Source of the DNA: Saccharum officinarum
Taxonomy: Eukaryota > Streptophyta > Magnoliopsida > Poales > Poaceae
Assembly: GCA_020631735.1 (NCBI GenBank)
Contig: CM036160.1
Span: forward strand, 112,698,680-112,762,679
Reading direction: 5' to 3'
DNA length: 64,000 nucleotides
The notes under the pieces were generated by a model, which had not been told where the DNA came from, made no database searches, and saw only the letters and a program-made list of their open reading frames with translations. This document shows, in pieces, positions 24,246 through 35,330 of the stretch; position 1 is the first letter of the stretch, and each line of letters starts with the position of its first letter. The translations under genes and the position numbers were made by a program.

Positions 24246-25165
24246 GATAAGGTCAACCGTGTTCATCATGTGGTTTGTGGTTTCTAGAAAAAGGAGTCAA
24301 GTTGATGTAAGCTAGAGTCGTTGCTTCATTCTGACCCTTAGGTACCTGAATGAGTGGTTTAAAATTAAACAAGCACTATGCTAATTAAGTGCCGAATCAT
24401 GCATGTGTGGATTCTTCACATAATCAATTACTGCCCCTCCCCCCTCTTAATGAAAAACGCGCAAGTCTGCGTCTTCGCGAAAAAAAATAATCAATTACTG
24501 CCCTTTTTGTTTTTGTGGAGTATGCAGTTTTCTGAGGAGAGAGAGAATCGTGAAATTTCAGGTTCAGGATCAGTGAGTGTTTGTACAGACGGGTTTCTGA
24601 TGGAGTATATGCTAGCAATGCCGGGGTGTGTAATTAGGCAGCGTAATGGAGATGCAGAGATGATGGTTCCATGCATTAATGCATTATCGCTGGTGCTAAC
24701 CTGCATAGCGTTGGAGAGGCAGCCTGGAGTTGGGAAATGCTAGTTGTTACTACATATCGCTAGGCCTTTTAGATTTGCTTGTACCTGAAACTCATACGTG
24801 CGTTAATGCCATTGAGATTTTCGAAGTGGATTGACGTCCTACGAAAAAGAGGATAGCGTCCCCCAACTGCCGATGAAGACATGGATATGCACGCATATCC
24901 TCTTCCTCTCATCGGCTGCCATTCCTACAACTCTTTTGATCTTTTCATTCGTGCAACTATATATCAAAGAACCTGAGTATATACCTTTTTTTTAGGGGAA
25001 GAACCTTTTTTTTAAATATTGAGGGGAAGAACCTGAGTATATACCTAGCAACTCGGAATCAACCTGATAGAAAATTTAAAAGAGAATGCCGGGCCGGGCG
25101 TATAACACATGACTCTGAGTATGCCCAGCATAAGCCTCCGTGCGGCCCTTAAATCACTAGACGTG
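24246..25165. other. Intergenic, nothing recognised
   Basis: AT-rich. A direct repeat (GGGGAAGAACCT, with TGAGTATATACCT) is visible at 24970-25045. Confidence 0.4.
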
Positions 25166-25265
25166 ACGTGTACGGCGGGGGTTCCCACTTCCCACCGCAG
25201 CCCATGAGCCGTAACGTTCCGCCACTAGAAGCTCGGTGGGAAGTGGGAACCCCCGCCGTACACGT
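25166..25265. repeat. Perfect 32-bp inverted repeat (hairpin)
   Basis: Left arm 25166-25197 (ACGTGTACGGCGGGGGTTCC onward) and right arm 25234-25265 are exact reverse complements over 32 bp, with a 36-bp loop. The loop holds CCCATGAGCCGTAACGTTCC, related to a motif repeated at 25304 and 40264. Confidence 0.95.
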
Positions 25266-25303
25266 GAGCTCGGTGGGCCTCGATCTAACGGGGCCACAAC
25301 ACC

Positions 25304-25340
25304 CACTGCGGGCCATGAGCCCATGAACCAGTTCCACACT
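25304..25340 (+). repeat. Dispersed motif, copy 1
   Basis: CCCACTGCGGGCCATGAGCC followed by CATGAACCAGTTCCACA. A second copy occurs at about 40259-40296, with CACGAACCGTTCCACA at its end. Confidence 0.8.
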
Positions 25341-25847
25341 TCCACCACCTGGACGAGGAGTGGGGGCGCCTCCCGTGCAAGTCATGCCCGTCACGCCGAG
25401 AGACCTCGTGCGTCGTGCGGGTGCGGCTCCCTCGTCGTCATCGTCATCCCCCTCTCGATTCGAACTTGGCTCGCCACGGCACGATTCAGGCCACTGGAGT
25501 CGCCCGCTTGCTTGCGCGCGGATGTGGTGCGAGTACTTGGCGTCTGAAGAAGAACACCGTGATCCACGGGATGCTAGATGAACCAGGTGGGCGAGTAAAG
25601 GAAATCACCCATTGATTGATGAGGGCCCACCGCCCATTGATTCTAGTTTCCATTTTTGTTGACGCTGGTTGTTTTTTTTTGGTAAAAAAAATTTGTGGGA
25701 GTGGACATAATTTCCAACCCATCTCATTTCGCTATCCCACCCTTTATATGCCGGTATCCAAACGCCACCTCAAGGCGGAGAACTGTCATCGAATACCGGA
25801 GTTGATCCGAGGTATCCCCGTATCATGGGGCTGTTGAAGTTGAATCA

Positions 25848-25897
25848 ATGCATGCAGCGGCAACGGTGTCAGCGTCGGCGCCAAATCAAAGCCCGCG
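25848..25897 (+). CDS. Candidate lone first exon, possibly of the F-box gene
   Basis: ATG opens MHAAATVSASAPNQSPR and ends at a strong donor (CCCGCG/GTAAGT). Short Ala/Ser-rich leaders ending in this style precede the LPEDIW F-box in some grass F-box/FBD genes, and the F-box body at 37196 lacks its start. Joining them needs an 11.3-kb intron plus an unseen mini-exon, because the phases do not match directly. Treat it as a hypothesis. Confidence 0.25.
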
Positions 25898-27090
25898 GTA
25901 AGTCGCCGTTAAGCATCTCGCCTTTCGTACTCTTCAATCGCATGAAAAACACCACGACTTATTAGTTCCCGCCTCGCTGCCGCCGGAGGGTGAGGTCCGC
26001 CGCCGTTTTGAGGGTTCGGGTAAGGGGTTTTAGGGCTTGTGCTGTACGGATGCGTGACGGTAGGGGACGCTGTCAGCCGTTGGTTGCGGATGACGGACAG
26101 TGGTCCAGCCAAGAAGAAAGGAGTGGCGTCCGAAGGTGGTTGGACAGTGATGCCTTGGCAAACGTAGTTTCATTTGTCTTAAGTCAGACTGCCAATTATA
26201 CTCTCCTTGATATTTTCTTTCTTTGTGTATAATCTGAGGGCGTAGGGGGCAAACATACTCATTAAGATTGATTTGATCAGGCTGCCATTGTTCATCTGGG
26301 CATATATAAGGGACTTTTGGTTAGCAAGGCTGTTCTGTTTTCTGATTGGCTTGTCTATGTCTCCAACCCAGCTCTTCTCCCACCAAATGCGAATTTTTCA
26401 CATAAGGAAACGGTAAGAGCTAGTCCAATGCCTAAACCTTGGGTGGGATGGGGCAAGGGTAATTCAGATGTGGGATCTACTGTCTTGCATAGGGTGGAAT
26501 AAAGTTGACAAGACTTGAGGAGGTTTCAATATTTTACCACAGTATCAGGGGCCAGTCAAAACCTCTTTCTTTTAAATTAAATTAAAACATGTTAGTGTTT
26601 CTTTCATTGTCTATGGATAATCCTTTGCACAAGTTTGATTAGAGAAGCAGATTAAGTTTCTATATGCAAACTCTTGTGCTTGACGGTTTATTTTTATTTA
26701 TTTATTCTCTTTATGCCTTTATTATTCATAGCTATGCATGGTTTATTGCAGATGAATCGATTGCTTCACGGGCTAAAACAAAAGGGCCACCCTATAAACA
26801 AGATGAAAATCATTTGGCAGGTGAAATACATGGATATTCTGGGCCAAACCTTTCAGGGATATGACATAAAGATACTGGCAAGTAGAATATCACTAACATC
26901 ACACTAGAGAACTAAAGTTTATTAACCGACCTTTTAGTGCCGCAACATCATATACTAGTGGATAGGTAGTTTTAAATTGTTCCAACTTTGCAAACTTAAC
27001 TTTCTATTGTTGCCAAGTGTCCTATTGTTGCCAAGTGTCAAAGTGCGTATCGTAAGAATCATTATATAATCTTAATTCAGAAGTCAGAAC
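25898..27090. other. Unassigned stretch with exon-like pieces
   Basis: Open segments with splice-like ends occur at about 26316-26412 (ends GAAACG/GTAAGA) and 26753-26880 (preceded by TTGCAG; one frame reads SIASRAKTKGPPYKQDENHL). I do not recognise them. They could be decayed exons or transposon remains. Confidence 0.3.
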
Positions 27091-27095
27091 AGAAT

Positions 27096-28189
27096 TGTCG
27101 GTGTTCGGACCCGGGAGGGCCCTAAGCCGACGAGTGAATTTGTGTTGCGTGCTCCCTAATCCGGATGCTGATGCAAAGATAATACACGGGGGTTTATCCT
27201 GATTCGGGCAAAGAAGGCCCTACGTCTAGCGGGGAGGGGGAGAGTATTGTATTTCCTTGCACCGAAGTGCTTGTGTAAGGGTTATAAGCTGTGAAAGAGG
27301 GAGCCGGTCCCAAGTCTCAAGAAAAGAGGAAAATGGAGCGTTGCTTGAGATGTTGATCTCGGAAGTGGGGAAAATCTCTGTCTTGTCTTTCTGGAGAACC
27401 CCTCCCTTCCCTTTTATAGAGTCGAGTGGAGGCCGAGGTGTCCTAAAAACCTTAAGGCGGTGCCTTGGAGGTGAAGGTGCGGTGGGCGCTGTAGGGGTTG
27501 CTGTAGCGACGTGCATCTGTGAATGTCAGCCATCACTGGGGTGTCGTGGTGACGTCGGTGACGGGACGGTGAAAGACCCTGGGTCCTGTGGCGAGCGTGC
27601 GATCCCCTGTGGTCGACGTGCGGGCGTTGTTCCTTTGTTGACCGGCGGCGCTCGAGGCCCGGTCGGGACGTGGCTGAGGGGGTCGACGAGGAACGGATAA
27701 TACTGAGCCCCAGAAAACCCGGGCGCAGTGGTTGTCGTCTTGTGCCTCGAGGGGGCGTCGACGGTAGAATAGTGCTCGACGTGGTGTGAATAGTGGTAGC
27801 TTTTTTATCGTCCATCCCGAGATGGGCAATAAAAAGTGGGATTTAGACATGGGTACTGCTCCCACGCCGGTGGTGCGGTAGCCACGTAGGTGGAAGTGGT
27901 CGCTTTGAATGTCTTATCAGTGAGTAGGTTGGGGGGTCGACTGACCCAACCCTAGGTCGTGCGAGTCGGAGATTTTCCGGGGTCGAGACCTTCCCGTCGA
28001 GCGGGCCTCGTGCGAGTCGGAACGGAGTCGAGGGTGCCTGGCATCTTCACACGTATGCGGGCCGAGCTCAACGTATCCGTGTAGGTGGAGCCATGATATG
28101 GTTTTTTAGGTGGTTTCAGGGCGCGGATTCCCCGGGGTTTGCTCCTTTTAATCGTTGGTTTTGGGTACCCCTAATTCAGGTACCCGACA
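27096..28189 (-). mobile_element. Probable solo LTR, Gypsy type
   Basis: A 1094-bp block starts TGTCGG and ends CCGACA, with the 5-bp flanks AGAAT and ACAAT (one mismatch). It has no coding capacity. CTATAAAAGGG reads on the minus strand at about 27412-27422, a TATA box that suggests minus orientation. No partner LTR is in the window. Confidence 0.65.
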
Positions 28190-28629
28190 ACAATCAAATA
28201 AAATGGTTCCAGTCAAACTTGACATGCATAATTAAAACACTAAGAACCACTTATCCTTGTTGGGCCCCCATTTTTTATCTACTCTGTTTAATCTTGAATC
28301 TACTCATCTTATAATTACTAATATATTTTTATTTTTATTTGTCTACTATACCTTCTAAAGCTGTTGGATTCTATATTTCTATTTCATGGGCTTTCTGAAT
28401 GCTTATATATTCTGTTTCACTAGTTGCTAACTGCTTTGTAAGAATTATCAATGTCGACAAATTCCTGCATCCAGTGCATTTCCACTCAATTTTATCCTCC
28501 AACATAAAATAAAATCAGTGCAGGATGTGCCTATGTATCTAAAAAGTTTTCCATAACTTCTCTTTAAGAGATTATGTCTGTTAGCTCTAACAAGGTATCT
28601 GATAAAGCCTGCTAAAGATATCCTTCACT
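28190..28629. other. AT-rich flank, possibly an older LTR
   Basis: No gene seen. The sequence runs up to the TRIM and would have continued directly into GGTATCAGAGC (now at 29428) before that insertion, so it may be the end of an older Copia LTR. Confidence 0.35.
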
Positions 28630-28634
28630 ATGTG

Positions 28635-29423
28635 TGTAATGGGAAGTAGCACCGCCTGCCCCTTAGGTTTGTTAGTTAGAGATAAGATTAGAAGTCTTTT
28701 CCTTAGGGGTCAAGTAAGTCTGTCTATATAAAGGGAGAAGATGTATCAATCAAAGGAATCAATCAATCAAGAAGAATTAATCCCATGCCCCCCAAAACTC
28801 TAGTCTCCCCCCAAGTCGACTCCGTCCGGCTATCTTCCCGGTGGTGTTTATCCTAATGATCTAAGGACCATAGCATCAGGTATCAGAGCAACTGTCCTAC
28901 AAAAGGTTCTCAACCAGGGAGGTTGCCCCTGCATTTTGTCCCCCGTGCTTTTGGATGGTCCACCTTCAACTGGCGATGCGACGCAGATAAAGAGTTGCGA
29001 TTTAGTTGGAGTCAAAGTCAACAATAAAGAAATAAGCGGAGATGTAAAAGGCTTGTTCTTAGGTGATAGGTTGGATCGAGTCGAGTTATCGACCGGCAAT
29101 AGTTACGCTGCAGCTCTAGGACGAGCTGCTTGGAAAGGGGGGAGTAATGTAATGGGCAGACATCTAGGCTTATTGGGCCACCTAGGCCCAAGTACTGTAG
29201 CACCGCCTGCCCCTTAGGGTTTGTTAGTTAGAGAAAAAATTAGAAGTCTTTTACTTACGGGTCAAGTAAGTCTGTCTATATAAAGAGAGATGTATCAATC
29301 AAAGGAATCATTCAATCAAGAAGAATTAATCCCGAGTCCCCCAAAAGTCTAGTCTACCCCCAACCGTATCCGCCCGGCTATCTTCCCGGTGGTGTTTATC
29401 CTAATGATCTAAGGATCATAACA
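28635..29423 (+). mobile_element. Complete TRIM (terminal-repeat retrotransposon in miniature)
   Basis: 789 bp in total. LTRs at 28635-28875 (241 bp) and 29148-29423 (276 bp) start TGTAATGGG and end in CA. The left LTR lacks about 40 bp present in the right one near its start. The interior is only 272 bp, with a primer-binding site (AGGTATCAGAGC, 28878-28889) and a polypurine tract (AAAGGGGGGAGTAA, ending 29147). The target duplication ATGTG is exact (28630-28634 and 29424-29428). Each LTR has CTATATAAAG as promoter. The interior holds a frame from 28936 without recognisable domains; it runs into the LTR and is not supported as a gene. Confidence 0.88.
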
Positions 29424-29428
29424 ATGTG

Positions 29429-29992
29429 GGTATCAGAGCGGGAGAGGGAGAGGGACTAGTAATGCTAAGCATGTCTCTTTACTTATCAACCCATAAGATT
29501 ACTCAAATTGTGGGTGGAGAACATGCACACAGATCCATGTTACTTGCATGAAGTGTGCATAATATAGTGTACTGTAACAAATTGAAGATTAGTGTGTGAA
29601 CTGATTTTTTTTCAAAAAAAAAAAACCGACGGGAGAATGACCTCTCCCAGGCTTTGTTGTAGGTAGAAATTCTAAACCACAACCGGTCTAGAATGGCTCC
29701 GAAGGCCGGCTCCACACCTATGAATTACACCCCGGGTGGCGGCTCCTTTGGGCCAGCAGCGTTAAGGTTTAAAGGATGGGGTGTGATTGTGAGCCAATGA
29801 GGGTTGTTTTTTGGGTGAGATCCAGGATTTGAACCCTGACTAGTAGCCTCCTCAACTTGAGGACTTACCACCGTGCCATGAGCACGTTATCTCGACTGAA
29901 ATTTTGCTTGCAAGTTAAGCATCTGAGAAATCCATGCTGTAATATCCTGATGAATGAATAAACACCTGACTAGCAAGCTTTAACATCACAAC
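29429..29992. other. Flank between TRIM and Gypsy element
   Basis: Begins with GGTATCAGAGCGGG, a second primer-binding-site-like sequence, then unassigned AT-rich sequence. A stretch near 29685-29885 has the look of retroelement leader sequence, but no ends were found. Confidence 0.35.
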
Positions 29993-29997
29993 TAAAA

Positions 29998-30548
29998 TGT
30001 TACGGCGATGAGCTTTGCTGCAGAGGAAGTATGGAGGGGAGGCGATGGAACGAGGTTTTCTGCTCCGGCTGCGGCGAGTTGGCGCCGTGGTGGCGCAAGG
30101 CTGGCGAACGCGAGAGAGGAAAAACAGAATGACGGTAAACAGGATTTGGCTGGAAGTCCAAGGGAGACGTAAGTCTCAATCCCAGGCTGATCTTTTCCTT
30201 AACTGATTGTGTGGTCAATATAGGCTATTGTAGCACTTGCTAACAAAGGCCCTGTTCGGCAGGCTGTTTTTTTGGCTTATAAGCCGGCTGTGGCTGATTT
30301 GCTGTGAGAGAAAAACACTGTTCGACGGCTGATAAGCCGTGCTGATAAGCTCAGCCGAACAGGCGGAAACTTGACTAACAAACCTCCTAGAATTACTCAA
30401 GCCAAATCTAACAAACTGAACTAAACCCTGATGCTACGCTTATTGACTCGGCACGCTGGGCGTGGTGACCGCGCACGGCTTGCTGCCTGCGGCCTGCGCC
30501 TAGCCACTGTGCCTCCTCTTCCTCTGGTAGGTGCGACCCACCATAACA
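29998..30548 (-). repeat. 3' LTR of the Gypsy element (contains a MITE)
   Basis: 551 bp; without the 119-bp MITE and its AAA duplication it is 429 bp, exactly the length of the other LTR. Confidence 0.95.
30248..30366. mobile_element. MITE inserted in the Gypsy 3' LTR
   Basis: 119 bp, starting GGCCCTGTTCGGC and ending GCCGAACAGGCGG, with AAA on both sides where the other LTR has one AAA. Absence from the sister LTR proves insertion after the Gypsy element. A 3-bp duplication suggests a PIF/Harbinger relationship. Confidence 0.85.
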
Positions 30549-31279
30549 TCTCTCCCCCCCTCAGAGAACAGCTCGTCCTCGAGCTGGAAGGAGGGATGGG
30601 CTGCACGGAACTCGTCGAGCTGCTCCCATGTAGCTTCCGATGGAGGCATGTCGGCCCACTGCACCAAAATGTGCCAGACGCCCTGGCGCAGACTAGCACG
30701 GAGCACCCTGTCTGGCTGCAGGAGCGGCTTGCCATGACGCAGAGGGGGTAGTGCTGGCATCGTGGACGGAGGACCACGTAGAGGCTTGAGCACACCTACA
30801 TGAAAAACATCGTGAATTCTGGCCCCCTTCGGCAACTGCAGCTTGTAGGCCACCTTGCCCACGCGTTCGAGCACCCTGTAGAGCCCGACATACTTGGGGC
30901 CGAGCTTGCCTCGACTGCCCGGTGCCAGGGACTGAGTGGGATGGTTGAGCAGACGCAGCCACACCCAGTCCCCGACCTCGAACTCCAGTGGATGATGGTT
31001 GGCGTCGTAGTGCTTGCAGGCGTATTCTTGAGCTTGAAGAAGACGGGCGCGCACCTCGGCGAGGAACTCGTCGCGGTTCGCGAACAGCGTGTCAACTGCC
31101 TCAGTTCGCGCTGTGCCCGGAGCATAGGGCAGGAGCTCAGGTGGCGCGCGTCCATAGACCACAGTGAACAGCGAAGTCTGCAGGGCTGAGTGGTAGGCTG
31201 TGTTGTAGCAGTATTCAGCCCATGGGAGCCAGTCGAGCCAGTCGCGAGGGCGGTCGCCGGTGAGACACCGGAGGTACAT
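30500..31279 (-). pseudogene. Gypsy integrase C-terminus and chromodomain
   Basis: Open frame of 259 aa. It contains the end of the integrase core (WLPWAEYCYNTAYHSAL), the GPY/F-like region (KLGPKYVGLYRVLERVG) and a C-terminal chromodomain (HILVQWADMPPSEATWEQ, about residues 195-240). It is out of frame with the upstream integrase segment. Its end lies within the 3' LTR. Confidence 0.9.
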
Positions 31280-31289
31280 GGTGATGGTC

Positions 31290-32033
31290 TTATTGACCGC
31301 CTCGGACTATGCGGAGCTGCACTCCGGCCTGACGGAAGAGATCACGCCAGACGTTCTCGGTAAACACCGGGTTGCGATCACTGACGATGGAGTCGGGGAA
31401 ACCATGGAGCCGAACAATGTCGGTGAAGAAGGCTCTCGCAACCGACGACGCCGTGTACGGGTGCCCCAATGGTATGAAGTGGGCGTACTTGGAGAACCTA
31501 TCCACCACAGTGAGTAGAACACTCTTGCCATGTACCTTGGGTAATGCCTCGATGAAGTCCATGGCGATGTCCGCCCAAACACAGGACGGCACAGGCAGTG
31601 GCTGCAGTAGTCCGACGGGGTGCAGCGCCTCTGTTTTGTTCTGCTGACATGTCGCACACGAACGGACATAGTCACGGACGACACGATGATCGTGCTCGAT
31701 GAAGAACTCCGAGCGAAGGCGTTGGAGCGTCTTCTGGATGCCCTCGTGGCCGCCCGTGTGTGCCAGCTGCAAGACGTCAGGAAGAACCTCCGAGGTGGTC
31801 GGCACAAACACGCGGTCGTTGTGGAGGACGAGACCCTCGTGGACGCCAGGAGTCGCTGTGGTCACCAGTAGCCACGGCGTCCCGGAACGCCCGCCTCTCC
31901 CTGGAGGCCTCCAGCTCGCGGCGGAGGTCGGCGAACAGCTGGAACGTGGGCACGGAGACCTCCCCCGCGGGCTGGTCCTGCAGCACGAGGGCCGCCAACA
32001 GCGGTTCATCGCCGTCCCGGCGTGAAAGGGCAT
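31290..32033 (-). pseudogene. Gypsy integrase N-terminal zinc finger and core
   Basis: Contains the HHCC zinc finger (H-x3-H in AHTGGHEG, C-x2-C in CATCQQNK) and the first two catalytic aspartates (VVDRFSKYAHF; SDRNPVF). Near 31290 the usual residues between QLR and the catalytic Glu are missing and the frame changes, so a short deletion probably removed them. It is also out of frame with the RNase H segment. Confidence 0.88.
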
Positions 32034-33333
32034 CGGCGACGGTGTTGAGGCGGCCTGGGCGGTACTCCACCCGGAAGTCGAAGCCGAATAACTTGCTGAT
32101 CCAATGATGTTGCGGTATCGTCGAAAGCCGCTGGTCGAGCATAAACTTCAATGCGTAGTGATCTGTCCAGATGATGAACGCGCGCCCCCATAGATAGGGA
32201 CGCTAGTGGTGGACTGCCTGTACTAGGCCGATGAGTTCATGCTCGTACGCCGCGACCTTGAGATAACGAGCAGCAAACGGTCGGCTGAAGAAGGCAATGG
32301 GGCCGGCTCCTTGGTGCAGGACTGCACCAAATCCGGATCCCGATGCATCACAGTCAACGATGAAGTCCTTGTTGAAGTCCGGTAGGTGCAACACATGTGC
32401 TGCAGACAGCGCCTTCTGGAGGGCTTCGAACGCCGTTGTGGCAGCGTCAGACCACTGGAACGCCTCCTTGCGTAGGAGCTGCGTCAGGGGTGCTACTATG
32501 GTGCTGAAATCCTGAATGAAGCGCTGGTAGTATCTGGCCAAGCCGAGGAAACCACGCAGTCCCCGTGCTGAACGTGGCTGTGGCCAGGACTGCACCGCTG
32601 CAACCTTGGTGCTATCCATGGCGACGCCCGCCTCTGAGATGACATGGCCGAGGTACTGAACAGAGGTGGTGGCAAAGGAACACTTCGAGCGTTTAATGTG
32701 CAGCTGATGTTCCCGTAGCACCTGGAGGATGGCACGCAGCTGCTGTAGGTGTTCCGTCCATGATGAACTGTACACAAGGATGTCGTCGAAGAACACCAAG
32801 ACGCAGCGTCGAAGAAAGGGCTTGAGGACGAAGTTCATGAGCGTTTGAAACGTCGAGGGCGCGTTGGAGAGGCCGAACGGCATGAACAAAAATTCAAAAT
32901 GGCCATGGTGCGTGCGGAACGCCGTCTTGGCCACATCCTCAGGGTGCACGCGCACCTGATGGTACCCGGAGCGGAGGTCAAGCTTGGTGAAAAACTTTGC
33001 GCCATGGAGTTCATCCAGCAGCTCCTCAATGACCGGTATCGGGAACTTATCTTTAACTGTTGTCACGTTTAGAGCATGGTAGTCGAAGCAAAACCTCCAC
33101 GTTCCATCTTGTTTCTTGACCAACAGTACAGGTGCTGAGAAGGGTGAGATGTTGGGGCGTATAATGCCTTGTTGGAGCATGTCCTCACACTGCTTCTCCA
33201 ACTTGTCCTTCTGGAGTTGGGGGTATCTGTAGGGGCGCACTGCCACAGGTTTAGTTGCCGGCTTCAGATGGATCCGGTGGTCGCATGGGCAGGCAGGTGG
33301 AAGACCCCCCTGGCACTGCGAAAGCATCGGCAT
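31777..33333 (-). pseudogene. Gypsy reverse transcriptase and RNase H
   Basis: RT motifs are clear: FTKLDLRSGYHQVRV, FMPFGLSNAPSTFQ and the active site FFDDILVYS. RNase H follows (IVDCDASGSGFGAVL, then EHELIGL and WTDHYALKFML). A TAG at 32203-32205 interrupts the frame inside RNase H; the frame continues unchanged to 31777. The frame differs from the protease frame, with the change inside a run of C near 33306. Confidence 0.92.
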
Positions 33334-35320
33334 AGGAGTCCAGCAGGCGCTCTAGCAGAGCCGGCTTTGAACCCTTGGCCATGAACAGGCGGGTGGCATG
33401 GAGGCGACCGGTAGGGGGGATGTCGGTGTGCGTTGAGCCAATCCCCTTCCACAACACCCGACGACCGTTGTGGTTGAACGCCATGCACAGGTCGTCGAAG
33501 TCCCACAGGATGGGACCGAGGGTGCGCAGCCAGGTCGTCCCAAGGATCATGTCGTAGCAGTCGAGGCCGATAGTGTAGCAGTCGATGGTGAAGAACTCGT
33601 CACCGATCCGAATGGCGACGTCATGCGCGAGCCCATGACACGGCACACGGTTGCCATTGGCCACTGTCACGTGGGCGCCTTGGCTGTCCTGGAACCGCAG
33701 ACCCACACGGTGTGTAGCCTGCCCACTGATGAAGTTATGCGTTGAGCCGGAATCGACCAGCGTCGTGAACTCATGGTTGCCCACGCGGACACTGATCTTC
33801 ATCGTGTCCTCTGTCCAAATGCCTGTGATCGCGGAGAGGGAGATTAGCGGGGCGTCCGGGTCGAACGGGGCCTGGTCAGGGGCCACGACCTCAGCAGCCG
33901 TGGGCACTGCAACGTCGTCATGTGGCTCCTCGATGATGTAGTCGGCCGCTTCGAGGTAGAAGAGGCGCGCGCACTTGTGGCCACGCACATACGGCTCGTC
34001 GTTATAACACAGCCCCTGCTTGCGTCGAGCTGCCATTTCGTCGGGTGACAGCCGCTTGAATGGGCGTGGAGGAGCAGCTGATGGCGTCAAAGGCTGGGCG
34101 CCGTGGCCGGCGCCCGGGGCTGGGAGCGCGGGCTGACCCCCTGGAGCGCGGCGAGGTGGGCGCGGCGGCGGCGCCGGAAGGGCAAGGGGTGCTGGCCCAT
34201 TCCGGCACTCGTAGGCGCGTGCCAGCCGTATGGCACGCTGGAGATCCTAGGGCTCGTGCAGTTCGACGTCGACGCAAAGAGCCTCCTGCAGCCCCCCGGT
34301 GAAGAGTTGGGCCTGTTGGAGTGGAGCGAGGTGGCCCGCGTGTGCGAGCTACGCCTGGAACGTCTCCAGGTACGCCTCCACGGTGGAGGTGAACGGTAGG
34401 CGCGCGAGATCCGCAAGATGGTTGGTACTGATCGGCGGACTGAAACGCTGGTGGCAGAGCAGCTTGAACTGTTCCCAGTGAGGTTCGCCGGCATCGCGCT
34501 CCAAAGTGATATACCACTGTTGTGCTGTGCCACTCAAGTGGTAGGCCGCGAGCCACACGCGATCGGTGTCCGGGGTTTGCTGGGAGGGAAAGAACTGCTC
34601 GCACTTGTTCAGCCACCCGAGCAGATCCCCCTTGCCATCGAAGGTGGGAAAAGAGAGCTTGTGGAAACGCGGCACGGTGTGGCCCTCCGGTGGAGGTGGA
34701 ACATGGGAGCGCGGTGGCGTGAAGAGCATGGTGGCAGATGACAAGGCTGCGGATGGAGGCGGAAACGGCGCACCCTGCATGATGGATGACAGGGATGGCA
34801 CAGGCGATGGTGATGGTGGGAAGGAGATTTGGGTGATAGGCACACCCGTAGATGGCGGCGGGGGTGGAAGCGACGCGGGTGCAGCGGCGAAGGTAGCAGA
34901 TGGGATCGCAGCCGCCGAGATGGGGGTGCTCGACTGCTGGTCCTGCGGCGCGGGAAGGAACCCCGACACGGGCGTGCCGGAGAACGGCAGCTCCGGGAAG
35001 CCGCCGTAGCCTGTAAGGCTGTATTGGGGCCATGGCCACGCGGAGGAGGATGGACGGCCCTCCAGCGCCGTGACGCGCAGCGACAGGTCAGTGAGTTGGC
35101 GCTGCACTCCGTAGAGGGCTGCGGTCATCTGCGCAAAAGCCTCCGCAGCCGTGAGTGGCAGCGACGGCTGTTGCTCCGATGTCAACGGCGCAGACGGCAT
35201 GATGGCGTTGGTGGTGACGGGTGCGGCGGCGGTGGTGGTGACGAGAGCAGCGGTAGTGGTGATAGGCGCGGCAGAGGCGGTGGTGGGGAGGATGGGGGTG
35301 GTGTTTGCCGATGACGACAT
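33251..35320 (-). pseudogene. Gypsy gag and protease
   Basis: Gag starts at 35320. The capsid region is recognisable (PTFDGKGDLLGWLNKCEQFF, then WITLERD-like). TAG stops at 34349-34351 and 34247-34249 break gag, but the frame is the same on both sides. A degenerate zinc knuckle (GLCYNDEPYVRGHKC) seems to lack one Cys. The protease active site is intact (TTLVDSGSTHNFIS). Confidence 0.9.
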
Positions 35321-35330
35321 GGTCTCAGGT

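Noticed and set aside
28936..29217. Protein-coding gene in the TRIM interior
   Set aside because: The frame runs into the LTR, has no known domain, and TRIMs are non-coding.
29424..29440. Second TRIM unit in tandem, because a primer-binding-site-like sequence follows the right LTR
   Set aside because: The ATGTG duplication closes the element exactly, and the sequence after it does not match the TRIM interior.
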